Shown: positions 51,878 through 60,092 of the stretch, one piece after another
Position numbering within the stretch: the stretch's first letter is position 1
Layout: each line of letters opens with the position of its first letter
Source: Bradyrhizobium vignae
GTDB taxonomy: Bacteria > Pseudomonadota > Alphaproteobacteria > Rhizobiales > Xanthobacteraceae
NCBI RefSeq assembly: GCF_004114425.1
Contig: NZ_RDQF01000037.1
Coordinates: 1-64,000, forward strand
Length of the DNA: 64,000 bases
Reading direction: 5' to 3'
Notes under the pieces: generated by a model
Databases searched by the model: none
Seen by the model: only the letters and a program-made list of their open reading frames with translations
What the model was told of the DNA's origin: nothing
Program-made: the position numbers and the translations under genes

Positions 51878-52258
51878 TTACTCGCCGACGGCAGCAGCGC
51901 GGTCCTGCTTCTCGACGATGCGGGCCGACTTGCCGCGGAGATTGCGGAGGTAATAGAGCTTGGCGCGACGCACCTTGCCGCGACGCACCACCTTGATCGA
52001 GTCGATCATCGGCGACATCACGGGGAACACGCGCTCCACGCCCTCGCCATAGGAGATCTTGCGGACGGTGAAGCTCTCGTTGAGACCGCCGCCGGAACGG
52101 CCGATGCAGACGCCCTCATAGGCCTGCACGCGGGTGCGGTCGCCTTCGACGACCTTCACGTTGACGATCACGGTGTCGCCGGGGCCGAATTCCGGAATGT
52201 CCTTGCCAGCGGACAGCTTGTCGAATTGCTCTTGTTCGAGCTGCTTGATCAGGTTCAT
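51878..52258 (-). CDS. rplS: 50S ribosomal protein L19
   Basis: 126-residue ribosomal protein at the 30S-50S interface. FGPGDTVIVNVKVVEGDR, YEGVCIGRSGGGLNESFTVRK and MSPMIDSIKVVRRGKVRRAKLYYLR are family signatures. The last ~15 residues (SARIVEKQDRAAAVGE) are an alphaproteobacterial extension. It lies last in the usual ffh...rplS order, followed by a terminator. Confidence 0.98.
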   Translation of the reverse strand: MNLIKQLEQEQFDKLSAGKDIPEFGPGDTVIVNVKVVEGDRTRVQAYEGVCIGRSGGGLNESFTVRKISYGEGVERVFPVMSPMIDSIKVVRRGKVRRAKLYYLRNLRGKSARIVEKQDRAAAVGE

Positions 52259-52369
52259 GGGTAAATCTCCATCGGCGCGCCCAGCCTTGAAGAAACGGGG
52301 GCTGCGTGAAATTCGTCTATCCAGCCATTGCGGATTTGGCCGCTCCTATAAGGCAAGCCGGAGCGTTTG

Positions 52370-53125
52370 TCACCCGTCTGTCTTGTTTTTTGGCGTTTTT
52401 TGGCGGCCGGCCCGATTCGGGGCCTTGACCGGGATTCGAGCCCATAGATCCGGCCGTCGGGCCGCCGTCAGGGCCTCGGATTCGGCGCGCCGCCAGGCCG
52501 CCACCTTGGCGTGGTCGCCCGAGGTGAGGACCCCCGGGATCGGAACCCCCTCGAACAGCTGCGGGCGGGTGTATTGGGGGTATTCCAGAAGGCCGTCCGA
52601 AAAACTTTCCTCGGTTCCCGAGGCCTCCTTGCCCATCACGCCCGGCAGGAGTCGAACACAGGCGTCGATCAGGGCGAAGGCCGCGATTTCACCCCCCGAC
52701 AGGACGTAATCGCCGATCGAGACCTCCTCCAGGCCGCGCCGGTCGATCACCCGCTGGTCTACCCCCTCGAACCGTCCGCAGACGATCAGGGGCCCGGGGC
52801 CTTGGGCGAGCTCGACCACCCGGACCTGGGTCAATGGCCGACCGCGGGGGCTCATCAGCAGGCGCGGCCGCTCAGCACCAATCCCAGCGGCATCGATGGC
52901 AGCCGCCAGCACATCCGCCCGCAGCACCATGCCCGGCCCGCCGCCGGCCGGGGTGTCATCGACGCTGCGGTGGCGATCGGTGGCCGAGGCCCGGATATCG
53001 CGCGCCTCGAGCTGCCACAGCCCGGCGGCCAGCGCCCGGCCGGCCAGACTCACGCCGAGCGGTCCCGGAAACATCTCCGGAAACAGCGTCAGCACGGTTG
53101 CGCGCCAGGGTGAGGGGTTGGTCAT
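52370..53125 (-). CDS. trmD: tRNA (guanine(37)-N1)-methyltransferase
   Basis: 251-residue SPOUT methyltransferase making m1G37 in tRNA. The N-terminal LFPEMFPGPLGVSLAGRALA, the knot region VCGRFEGVDQRVI and SIGDYVLSGGEIAAF are diagnostic. The C-terminal GVPIPGVLTSGDHAKVAAWR and an Ala/Arg tail complete it. The ATG at 53125 follows a family G repeat that separates it from rimM. Confidence 0.97.
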   Translation of the reverse strand: MTNPSPWRATVLTLFPEMFPGPLGVSLAGRALAAGLWQLEARDIRASATDRHRSVDDTPAGGGPGMVLRADVLAAAIDAAGIGAERPRLLMSPRGRPLTQVRVVELAQGPGPLIVCGRFEGVDQRVIDRRGLEEVSIGDYVLSGGEIAAFALIDACVRLLPGVMGKEASGTEESFSDGLLEYPQYTRPQLFEGVPIPGVLTSGDHAKVAAWRRAESEALTAARRPDLWARIPVKAPNRAGRQKTPKNKTDG

Positions 53126-53142
53126 TCGATCTCAGTTCTCGC

Positions 53143-53281
53143 CGTCCCCGACAAGCGCGCCTCAAGCGCGCGCAGATCAGGGACCCATAACCAGCGCAGC
53201 CAGTTTTGCGATGGTTGGAGGCTCCAGCTTAGCCAAAAACCACGGCTTGTGGTTATGGGTCCCCGCTTTCGCGGCGACGAC
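53143..53281. repeat. 139-base repeat, family G, between rimM and trmD
   Basis: Its left end is CGTCCCCGACAAGCGCGCCTC with CAGATCAGGGACCCATAACC, and its right end is GGTTATGGGTCCCCGCTTTC with GCGGCGACGAC. The CCATAACC/GGTTATGG arms and the outer GTCGTCCCC-type ends match the element at 57348-57497. It overlaps the last nine codons and stop of rimM. Confidence 0.85.
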
Positions 53282-53810
53282 TCGGAGCGAGAGTTTCGCC
53301 CCGCTCCTCGCCCTCGATCTCATGCGGCGGCGCGATCACGACGCGGCCGCCCTCGATGTCGACCTCCGGCACCACGGCGTTGGAGAACGGCAGCAGCATC
53401 GTCGCGCCCTTGGGCGGGGCAATCTCGATGATGTCGCCGGCGCCGAAATTATGGATCGCGAGCACGCGGCCGAGCGTCTCGCCGTCCGTGGTGACGGCGG
53501 CGAGCCCGATCAGATCGGTGTGGTAATATTCGTCCTCGTCGGTCGCGGGCAGCTTTTCGCGCGGAACGTAGAGCTCGACGCCGTTGAGGCGCTCGGCCTC
53601 ATCGCGGGTCGTGACGCCCTTGAACGTCGCCACCAGATGATCTTTCGCCTCGCGCGCCGTCGCGACCTCGAACTGGCGCTTGCCGTCCTTGGCGAGAAGC
53701 GGCCCGTAGCGCCTGACGGCAAACGGATCTTCGGTGAAGGTCCACAGCTTGACCGCACCGCGCACACCATGCGCGGCGCCGATCCGCGCGACGCAGACCA
53801 GCGCCGACAT
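53253..53810 (-). CDS. rimM: ribosome maturation factor RimM
   Basis: 185-residue 16S rRNA maturation factor. An N-terminal beta-barrel domain (CVARIGAAHGVRGAVKLW) is followed by a PRC-barrel-like C-terminal domain (DEYYHTDLIGLAAVT, LGRVLAIHNFGAGDI). The end of the protein (SRRRESGDP and stop) is encoded by a family G repeat. The gene starts 9 bases past the rpsP stop, so translation is probably coupled. Confidence 0.96.
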   Translation of the reverse strand: MSALVCVARIGAAHGVRGAVKLWTFTEDPFAVRRYGPLLAKDGKRQFEVATAREAKDHLVATFKGVTTRDEAERLNGVELYVPREKLPATDEDEYYHTDLIGLAAVTTDGETLGRVLAIHNFGAGDIIEIAPPKGATMLLPFSNAVVPEVDIEGGRVVIAPPHEIEGEERGETLAPSRRRESGDP

Positions 53811-53819
53811 GTCCTAGCC

Positions 53820-54152
53820 TCAGCCCTTGGCGGCGGCTTCGGCCTGCGCCTTGCGCTCCTTGCGCGGCACGGCCTTCTCAGGGTTGTTGCGCGCTTCGCG
53901 CTTCTTGACGCCGGCGGCGTCGAGGAAACGCGCCACGCGATCCGACGGCTGCGCGCCCTTGGCGAGCCAGGCCTTCACCTTCTCCATGTCGAGCTTGAGG
54001 CGGGTCTCGTTGTCCTTCGGCAGCAGCGGGTTGAAATGGCCGAGACGCTCGATGAAGCGGCCATCACGCGGAAAGCGCGAGTCGGCGACGACGACGTGAT
54101 AGACGGGACGCTTCTTGGTGCCTGCGCGAGCGAGGCGGATAACGACGGACAT
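53820..54152 (-). CDS. rpsP: 30S ribosomal protein S16
   Basis: 110-residue protein. SVVIRLARAGTKKRPVYHVVVAD is the S16 opening, and FIERLGHFNPLLPKD follows. The C-terminus beyond about residue 80 is a basic Ala/Lys-rich tail (KAVPRKERKAQAEAAAKG), typical of alphaproteobacteria. AAGGAGAACTGA lies just upstream of the ATG at 54152. It is between ffh and rimM. Confidence 0.98.
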   Translation of the reverse strand: MSVVIRLARAGTKKRPVYHVVVADSRFPRDGRFIERLGHFNPLLPKDNETRLKLDMEKVKAWLAKGAQPSDRVARFLDAAGVKKREARNNPEKAVPRKERKAQAEAAAKG

Positions 54153-54238
54153 TCAGTTCTCCTTCAAAGTACGTTTTGTTCGGTGGATTGGTATTCCGCG
54201 TTGCGTGAGACCTGTTGCGGTCCCCCGCGACGAATTCC

Positions 54239-55786
54239 TCATTTCTTCTTGCCCGGGAAACCGCCGAGGCCCGGCAGCGTTGGCTTGCCGCTCAGCCCGG
54301 TGAGACCAGGAAGGTTCGGCAGGCCAGTGCGAAGACCAGGCGGCAGATCCTTCGGCAGGTTGGGCAGGCCTTGTCCGCCGCCACCCTGCATCTTCTCCTG
54401 CAGCGCTTTCATCTCTTCCGGCGAGGGCATCTTCATGCCGCCACCAAAACCCATCGCCTGCGCGATGCCGGCGAGCGGGCCGCGCTTGCCCGAGCCCATG
54501 GCCTTCATCATGTCGGCCATGTTCCGGTGCATCTTGAGCAGCTTGTTGACGTGCTCGACGCTCTGGCCGCTGCCGGCCGCGATGCGCTTCTTGCGGCTGG
54601 CCTTGAGCAGGTCCGGATGACGGCGCTCCTCGCGCGTCATGGAATCGATGATCGCGACCTGGCGCTTCAGGATCTTGTCGTCGATGCCGGCCGCCGCGAT
54701 CTGGTTCTTCATCTTGGAGATGCCGGGCATCATGCTCATCAGGCCGCTGATGCCGCCCATGTTGGACATCTGCAACAGCTGCTCGCGCATGTCGTTGAGG
54801 TCGAACTGACCCTTGCGCATGCGCTCGGCGGTGCGCGCGGCCTTTTCGGCGTCGATATTGGCGGCGGCACGCTCGACCAGCGAGACCACGTCGCCCATGC
54901 CGAGGATGCGTCCGGCGATACGATCGGGATGGAAATCTTCCAGCGCATCGGTTTTTTCGCCGGTGCCGATCAGCTTGATCGGCTTGCCGGTGACGGCGCG
55001 CATCGACAGCGCGGCGCCGCCGCGGCCGTCGCCGTCGACGCGGGTCAGCACGATGCCGGTGAGGCCGACGCGCTGATCGAACGAGCGCGCGAGATTCACG
55101 GCGTCCTGGCCGGTGAGCGAGTCCGCAACCAGCAGCACTTCGTGCGGATTGGCGGCGGCTTTGATCGCAGCCGCTTCCGCCATCATCTCTTCGTCGAGCG
55201 TGGTGCGGCCGGCGGTGTCGAGCAGCACGATGTCGTAGCCGCCGAGCTTGCCGGCTTCCAGCGCGCGCTTGGCGATCTGCGGCGGCTGCTGACCCGCCAC
55301 GATCGGCAGGGTCGGAATGTCGAGGTCGCGGCCGAGCACGGCCAGCTGTTCCATCGCCGCCGGACGGTAGACGTCGAGCGAGGCCATCAGCACCTTGCGC
55401 TTGTCGCGCTGGACCAGGCGGCGGGCGAGCTTTGCGGTGGTGGTGGTCTTACCGGAGCCCTGCAGACCGACCATCATGATCGGCACCGGCGGCACGGCAT
55501 TGACGTTGATGGTCTGGCCTTCGGCGCCGAGCGTGTTGATCAGCTCGTCATGGACGATCTTGACCACCATCTGACCGGGGGTGACCGACTTCACGACGGT
55601 GGCGCCGATCGCCTGCTCGCGGACGCGCTCGGTGAAGCTGCGCACCACCTCGAGCGCGACGTCGGCCTCGAGCAGCGCGCGGCGCACTTCGCGCATCGCG
55701 GCGTCGACGTCCTTTTCGGTCAGCGCACCGCGCCCCGTCAGACGATCGAGAATGCCACCAAGCCGTTCCGACAGATTGTCGAACAA
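54239..55786 (-). CDS. ffh: signal recognition particle protein Ffh
   Basis: 515-residue GTPase that binds signal sequences and 4.5S RNA and brings ribosomes to FtsY. The N domain leads to the G domain with GLQGSGKTTTTAKL (P-loop, 107-120), DTAGRTTLDE and TRVDGDGRGGAALS. The M domain (about 310-455) is Met-rich, and the C-terminus is Gly/Pro/Leu-rich (GLPNLPKDLPPGLRTGLPN). It is upstream of rpsP in the usual order. ftsY, coding for its receptor, lies about 8 kb away. Confidence 0.98.
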   Translation of the reverse strand: MFDNLSERLGGILDRLTGRGALTEKDVDAAMREVRRALLEADVALEVVRSFTERVREQAIGATVVKSVTPGQMVVKIVHDELINTLGAEGQTINVNAVPPVPIMMVGLQGSGKTTTTAKLARRLVQRDKRKVLMASLDVYRPAAMEQLAVLGRDLDIPTLPIVAGQQPPQIAKRALEAGKLGGYDIVLLDTAGRTTLDEEMMAEAAAIKAAANPHEVLLVADSLTGQDAVNLARSFDQRVGLTGIVLTRVDGDGRGGAALSMRAVTGKPIKLIGTGEKTDALEDFHPDRIAGRILGMGDVVSLVERAAANIDAEKAARTAERMRKGQFDLNDMREQLLQMSNMGGISGLMSMMPGISKMKNQIAAAGIDDKILKRQVAIIDSMTREERRHPDLLKASRKKRIAAGSGQSVEHVNKLLKMHRNMADMMKAMGSGKRGPLAGIAQAMGFGGGMKMPSPEEMKALQEKMQGGGGQGLPNLPKDLPPGLRTGLPNLPGLTGLSGKPTLPGLGGFPGKKK

Positions 55787-56243
55787 TGCCGTTGTCCTGT
55801 TGCTGTCCCCCCGAATGGGAGGAGCGCTCCATTACTCTCCGCTGTCATGCCCCGGCTTGACCGGGGCATCCAGTACGCCGCGGCACCTCGGTTCCAGCCG
55901 AGCCGCCTCTGGGATACTGGATCCCCCGCCTTCGCGGGGGATGACCACCTTCCTGGCAAACGATCTTCCAAACACCTTTGCGCCCGAGGGCGCACAGCGC
56001 TGTCGGGCGTTGACCTCCGGCCTCGAGGGCCGGTCGGCGGGTCGAAAAGAAAGCCTTTCCGAGAAAGTGGCGGGGTTAAACGCCGCTCACGTCCAAAAGT
56101 CAAGGAAAGTTAGGGTGCCGCCGTGCCCTTGGTAGGGCAAGATACTGAAAATGTGCCCCTTTTGGCGACGGGTTCCTTTTCCGCCAGGCTGGCCCATATA
56201 GCCGGTGATGCCTTACCGTCCCGACCATCCCTGGTAGCCCGCC
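55787..56243. other. intergenic region between ffh and an MBL-fold gene
   Basis: This 457-base stretch has a family C repeat (55842-55946) and otherwise no gene-like frame. It should contain the ffh promoter (minus) and that of the MBL-fold gene (plus). No sigma-factor motif is clear. Confidence 0.5.
55842..55946. repeat. palindromic repeat, family C
   Basis: CTGTCATGCCCCGGCTTGAC at one end and CCGCCTTCGCGGGGGATGAC at the other, with CATCCAGTACGCCGCGGC and GGGATACTGGATC inside. It lies about 55 bases upstream of the ffh start codon. Confidence 0.88.
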
Positions 56244-57308
56244 GTGCCGGTCACCCGCCGCCGCCTATTCGGACTGCTCGCCGGAGCCGGTGCTTTGGTC
56301 GGCATCCCCTCCTTCTGGATGTCCAGCATGAAAACCTATGACGGCCCCGCCTCCGACCATTTCAACGGCCTGCACTTCTTCGATCCGGACGGGGCGCCGC
56401 CGAAATCGCTTCGAGAGGTTTTGCGCTGGCAGTTCGACGGCGGCCGGCAGCGCGCGAAATGGCCGGACTGGGCTCCCAGCGCCCATGCCGACACCCCGCC
56501 GGAGCGTGTCGACGGTGACAAGGTGCGGCTCTCCTTCGTCGGCCACGCCAGCTGGCTGATCCAGGCGGGCGGTCTCAACATCCTCATCGATCCTGTCTGG
56601 TCAATGCGGGTCTCTCCGGTCGCCTGGGCCGGACCGAAGCGGCACAACGATCCCGGCATCGCCTTCGAGAAGCTGCCGAAGATCGACGTCGTGCTGGTCT
56701 CGCACGGGCACTACGATCATCTGGACATCGCGACGCTGTCGCGGCTCACCAAGAATTTCGCTCCGCGCGTGGTCACCCCGCTCGGCAACGACGTCACGAT
56801 GCGCAGCGCCGATCCCACCATCAAGGCCGAAGCATTCGACTGGCACGATCGCGTCGAGCTCGGCGAAGGCGTCGCCGTGCATCTGGTGCCGACCCGGCAT
56901 TGGACCGCGCGCGGCCTGTTCGACCGCAACAAGGCGCTGTGGGCGAGTTTCGTGTTGGAGACGCCGGCCGGCAAGATCTACGTCGTCTGCGATTCCGGCT
57001 ATGGCGACGGCAGGCACTTTCGCCGCGTCGCCGAGAAGCACGGGAAGCTGCGCCTGGCGATTCTTCCGATCGGTGCCTACGAGCCGCGCTGGTTCATGCG
57101 CGACCAGCACATGAATCCCGAAGACGCCGTGAAGGCGCTGGCCGATTGCGGCGCCGAGGCCGCGCTCGGGCATCACCACGGCACGTTCCAGCTCACCGAC
57201 GAAGCAATCGACGCGCCGGCCAAGGCGCTGGTCGAGGCCCTCGATGCCGCGAACATTCCTCAGGAGCGGTTCGTGGCGATGCAGCCCGGGCAGGTCGTGG
57301 AGATTTAG
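56244..57308 (+). CDS. MBL-fold metallo-hydrolase, NAPE-PLD-like, Tat-type N-terminus
   Basis: 354 residues. The N-terminus has a twin-arginine-like signal (TRRRLFGLLAGAGALVGIP, residues 4-22). The metal motif SHGHYDHLD is near residues 152-160, with further ligands in TRHW, DSGYGDG and LGHHHG. Enzymes of this NAPE-phospholipase-D-like group act on N-acyl phospholipids or other phosphodiesters. The start is a GTG at 56244; no better start is seen. Confidence 0.83.
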   Translation: MPVTRRRLFGLLAGAGALVGIPSFWMSSMKTYDGPASDHFNGLHFFDPDGAPPKSLREVLRWQFDGGRQRAKWPDWAPSAHADTPPERVDGDKVRLSFVGHASWLIQAGGLNILIDPVWSMRVSPVAWAGPKRHNDPGIAFEKLPKIDVVLVSHGHYDHLDIATLSRLTKNFAPRVVTPLGNDVTMRSADPTIKAEAFDWHDRVELGEGVAVHLVPTRHWTARGLFDRNKALWASFVLETPAGKIYVVCDSGYGDGRHFRRVAEKHGKLRLAILPIGAYEPRWFMRDQHMNPEDAVKALADCGAEAALGHHHGTFQLTDEAIDAPAKALVEALDAANIPQERFVAMQPGQVVEI

Positions 57309-57347
57309 CGCGCGCGATTTACTCCGCTGTCACCACACATACAGCCC

Positions 57348-57497
57348 GTCGTCCCGGACAGGCGCGCCTCGAGCGCGCGCAGATCCGATACCCATATCCA
57401 AGGGAGATGTTTGGCGACGACTCGGAGTGGGAGTTCTGCCCCACATTGTTCTCTGGTTATGGGTCCCCGCGCTCGCCATCGCGTTCGCGGGGACGAC
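57348..57497. repeat. 150-base repeat, family G
   Basis: GTCGTCCCGGACAGGCGCGC with CAGATCCGATACCCATATCC on the left and GGTTATGGGTCCCCGCG with TTCGCGGGGACGAC on the right. The internal GACGACTCGGAG is shared with the rimM-trmD element. It lies between convergent genes. Confidence 0.85.
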
Positions 57498-57532
57498 AGC
57501 GAAATTGGAGCGCGCAGTGTGCCTCTTACGGC

Positions 57533-58234
57533 CTACTGTCCCTGCTTGATCGCCCAGCTCACATTCACCGTCACCGACAGCGTTTCCTCGCCCGGCGCAA
57601 CGGCGGCCGGCGCAGCCATCGGGGCCGTCGCCATCCGCGCCTTGAACAGCGGCACTGGGCCGCCGCCCTCCGACACGTTGAGCGGCGCGCCCAGCGTGAC
57701 GCCGGTGGCCTTGGCATAAATCTCCGCCTTGCGGCGGGCGTCTGCCACCGCCTGCTCGCGCGCGTCGTCGAGCAGTTTTGACGCCTGCGTCACCTCGAAG
57801 GAGATGTTGCCGATGTCGTTGGCGCCGGCGCTGACCAGTGTGTCGATGATGCCGGCCACCTTGGTCACGTCGCGGATCTTGACGGTGACGCGGTTGGAGG
57901 CGCGAAAGCCGACCACGGGCGAAGCACCGGTGGATTTGTTCTGGCCGTATTGCGGCTGCAGCGACAGGCGCGAGGTCTGGTAATCCGTCTCGGCGATCCC
58001 TGCGCCCTTCAGCGCCAGCAGCACCTTGCCCATCGCGGCGTTGTTGGCATCGGAGGCTTCTTTCGCCGTCTTGGCGTCGTTGGCGACGCCGGCATCGATG
58101 TGCGCGAGATCGGGCGCCGCGGAAATCGTGGCCTCGCCGCTCACCGTGATGGCGGACGGAAAATCGTCGGCGCGTGCGGAGGCGGTCAGCACGGCGGTGG
58201 CGAAAACGGCGGCGAGCAGGGCAGGCTTTTGCAT
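57533..58234 (-). CDS. SIMPL domain-containing periplasmic protein
   Basis: 233 residues. A signal peptide (KPALLAAVFATAVLTASARA) leads to a SIMPL/DUF541 domain: ITVSGEATISAAPDLAHIDAGV, LQPQYG, GFRASNRVTVKIRD and RRKAEIYAKATGVTLG are typical. Members form ring-shaped oligomers; the best known, in mammals, binds a kinase, but bacterial roles (oxidative stress, envelope) are unclear. The start ATG is at 58234; a GTG at 58243 overlaps the stop of the upstream gene, so they are translationally linked. Confidence 0.87.
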   Translation of the reverse strand: MQKPALLAAVFATAVLTASARADDFPSAITVSGEATISAAPDLAHIDAGVANDAKTAKEASDANNAAMGKVLLALKGAGIAETDYQTSRLSLQPQYGQNKSTGASPVVGFRASNRVTVKIRDVTKVAGIIDTLVSAGANDIGNISFEVTQASKLLDDAREQAVADARRKAEIYAKATGVTLGAPLNVSEGGGPVPLFKARMATAPMAAPAAVAPGEETLSVTVNVSWAIKQGQ

Positions 58235-58239
58235 CAGTC

Positions 58240-59001
58240 TCACTTCAGCGGCACGAAAACATTGATCACGAGCTTGTCCTCCGCCGTCTTCAGGGGATCG
58301 GTGAGGTACTCCTCGATGAAGGTGTCCTTGGCTTCCAGCTTCTTGTCGTCGAGGTGATTGGTGATCGCCTCATAGGTGTTGTCCATGTTGTCGTAGGAGC
58401 CGCGATGGACGAATTTCAGCGCCTTGCCTTCGGGCGATTTGCCGATGCTCATGTCCTTGGGCAGGTTCTTGGGCTCCTGGTCGACCGGGATCTCGGCGAG
58501 GAAGGTGAAGCCGGTGTCGTCGGTCGAGGTGTAGACGATCATCGAATTGCCTGATGGCTTGATGCCCTGCTTGTCCAACAGCGCGTTCAGCGCCTTGAAG
58601 GCATCGATCAGGGTGTCGAAGGCCGAGTCCCAATTGGCCGTGCCCTTGACCATCACGACCTTCTTGGCCTCGAGCGTGGTTTCGAGGCCAAAGGGATCGG
58701 CGGTCTGCACCGGGGCAGGAGTAGCGGCCGCGGCGGGCGGTGGGGCGGTCGGGCTGGGCGCGGCACTGGCCGCGGGTGCTGGCGATGCTGAAGGAGCGGG
58801 TGAGGCGCTGGCCGCTGGCGCGGGTGTTGCCAAAGGTGCGGGGGAGGGCGAGGCCGACGGGGCCGGCGAGGGGCTGACCGACGCGGCGGGCGCCGGGCTC
58901 GGGGTTTGCGCCAGAACCTCGCGCGGTCCAAATGACAGGCCAAGCGACAGGACCGCTGCCGGGACCAGTGCGGTCAGAGCGAAACGACGAAACCTGATCA
59001 T
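58240..59001 (-). CDS. exported protein with GyrI-like ligand-binding domain
   Basis: 253 residues. A signal peptide (ALTALVPAAVLSLGLSFG...) is followed by a Pro/Ala/Ser-rich linker of about 80 residues and then a C-terminal domain that resembles GyrI-like/effector-binding folds: FTFLAEIPVDQEPKN, GKALKFVHRGSYDNMDNTY, FIEEYLTDPLKT. Normally this fold binds small molecules in cytoplasmic regulators; here it is on an exported protein, which is unusual. The ATG at 59001 has GGGGAGAATAAA upstream. Its stop overlaps the SIMPL gene start region. Confidence 0.75.
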   Translation of the reverse strand: MIRFRRFALTALVPAAVLSLGLSFGPREVLAQTPSPAPAASVSPSPAPSASPSPAPLATPAPAASASPAPSASPAPAASAAPSPTAPPPAAAATPAPVQTADPFGLETTLEAKKVVMVKGTANWDSAFDTLIDAFKALNALLDKQGIKPSGNSMIVYTSTDDTGFTFLAEIPVDQEPKNLPKDMSIGKSPEGKALKFVHRGSYDNMDNTYEAITNHLDDKKLEAKDTFIEEYLTDPLKTAEDKLVINVFVPLK

Positions 59002-59216
59002 TTTATTCTCCCCAAGATTCTCCCCAAGACCTTGCCCACCAAGGCCCAAATCCGGCTTTAGCGTCCCCGTTCGCGCGAACCGCGCCGTTCTAACACGCGA
59101 GCGCTGAATTCGTCCCATGACAGATGCGTCATAGCAGACGTCTCGGCACCGGCCGCAAATCGCTGGCCAAGCGGCCGAGGATCGCCATATAAGACAGGCG
59201 AAATTCGGGAACTTTC

Positions 59217-60092
59217 ATGAGCGCGCTGGCCAACCACGCATTTGCCAAGATGAACGGCATCGGCAACGAGATCGTCGTTGTCGACATGCGCGATTCCGCA
59301 GGCCGGGTGACGCCGGACGATGCCCGCGCGGTGGCGTCCGCGAACGGCGGCGTGGCTTACGACCAGCTCATGGTGCTGCAGAAGCCGCGGCTCGACGGCA
59401 CCGAGGCCTTCATCAGCATCTACAACAATGACGGCTCCGAAGCCGGCGCCTGCGGCAACGGCATGCGCTGCGTCGTGCGCCGCATCTTCGAGAAGACCGG
59501 CCAGACCACGGCGACCTTCGAGACCGCCGCCGGCCTGCTCAATGCCTGGCAGGGGCCGGCGCCCGATCTCTATACCGTCGACATGGGCGCGCCAAAATTC
59601 GGCTGGCAGGACATTCCGCTGGCGGAAGAGTTTCGCGACACCCGCTACATCGAATTGCAGATCGGGCCGATCGACAATCCGATCCTGCATTCGCCCTCCG
59701 TCTTGAGCATGGGCAATCCGCATGCGGTGTTCTGGGTCGACGACGTCAACGCGTACGATCTCGGCCGCTTCGGTCCGCTCCTGGAAAACCATCCGATCTT
59801 CCCGGAGCGCGCCAACATCACGCTCGCCCAGATCGTCGATCCCCAGCACATCACGATCCGCACCTGGGAGCGCGGCGCAGGCCTGACCAGGGCCTGCGGT
59901 TCGGCGGCTTGCGCCACCGCAGTCGCGGCAGCGCGGCTGAAGCGCGCCGAGCGCAAGGTCGAGATCACATTGCCAGGCGGCAGGCTCGGCATCGAATGGC
60001 GGGAGCGCGACGACCACGTGCTGATGACGGGAACCGCGACCTTCGAATATGAGGGCCATTTCGATCCGGCGCTGTTCGCGCCGGTCGCCTGA
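59217..60092 (+). CDS. dapF: diaminopimelate epimerase
   Basis: 291-residue enzyme that converts LL- to meso-diaminopimelate for lysine and cell wall synthesis. The two active-site cysteines are C79 (ACGNGMRC) and C227 (TRACGSAAC). FAKMNGIGNEIVVVD is the expected N-terminus. Its stop (TGA) shares one base with the start of mtaB, so the two are co-translated. It is divergent from the GyrI-like gene. Confidence 0.97.
   Translation: MSALANHAFAKMNGIGNEIVVVDMRDSAGRVTPDDARAVASANGGVAYDQLMVLQKPRLDGTEAFISIYNNDGSEAGACGNGMRCVVRRIFEKTGQTTATFETAAGLLNAWQGPAPDLYTVDMGAPKFGWQDIPLAEEFRDTRYIELQIGPIDNPILHSPSVLSMGNPHAVFWVDDVNAYDLGRFGPLLENHPIFPERANITLAQIVDPQHITIRTWERGAGLTRACGSAACATAVAAARLKRAERKVEITLPGGRLGIEWRERDDHVLMTGTATFEYEGHFDPALFAPVA

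Noticed and set aside
53143..53281. tRNA or small RNA gene in the rimM-trmD gap
   Set aside because: No cloverleaf or T-loop sequence; the sequence matches another repeat copy at 57348.
54215..56113. 632-residue plus-strand frame opposite ffh
   Set aside because: It is the antisense shadow of ffh with a typical Asp/His/Arg/Leu bias.
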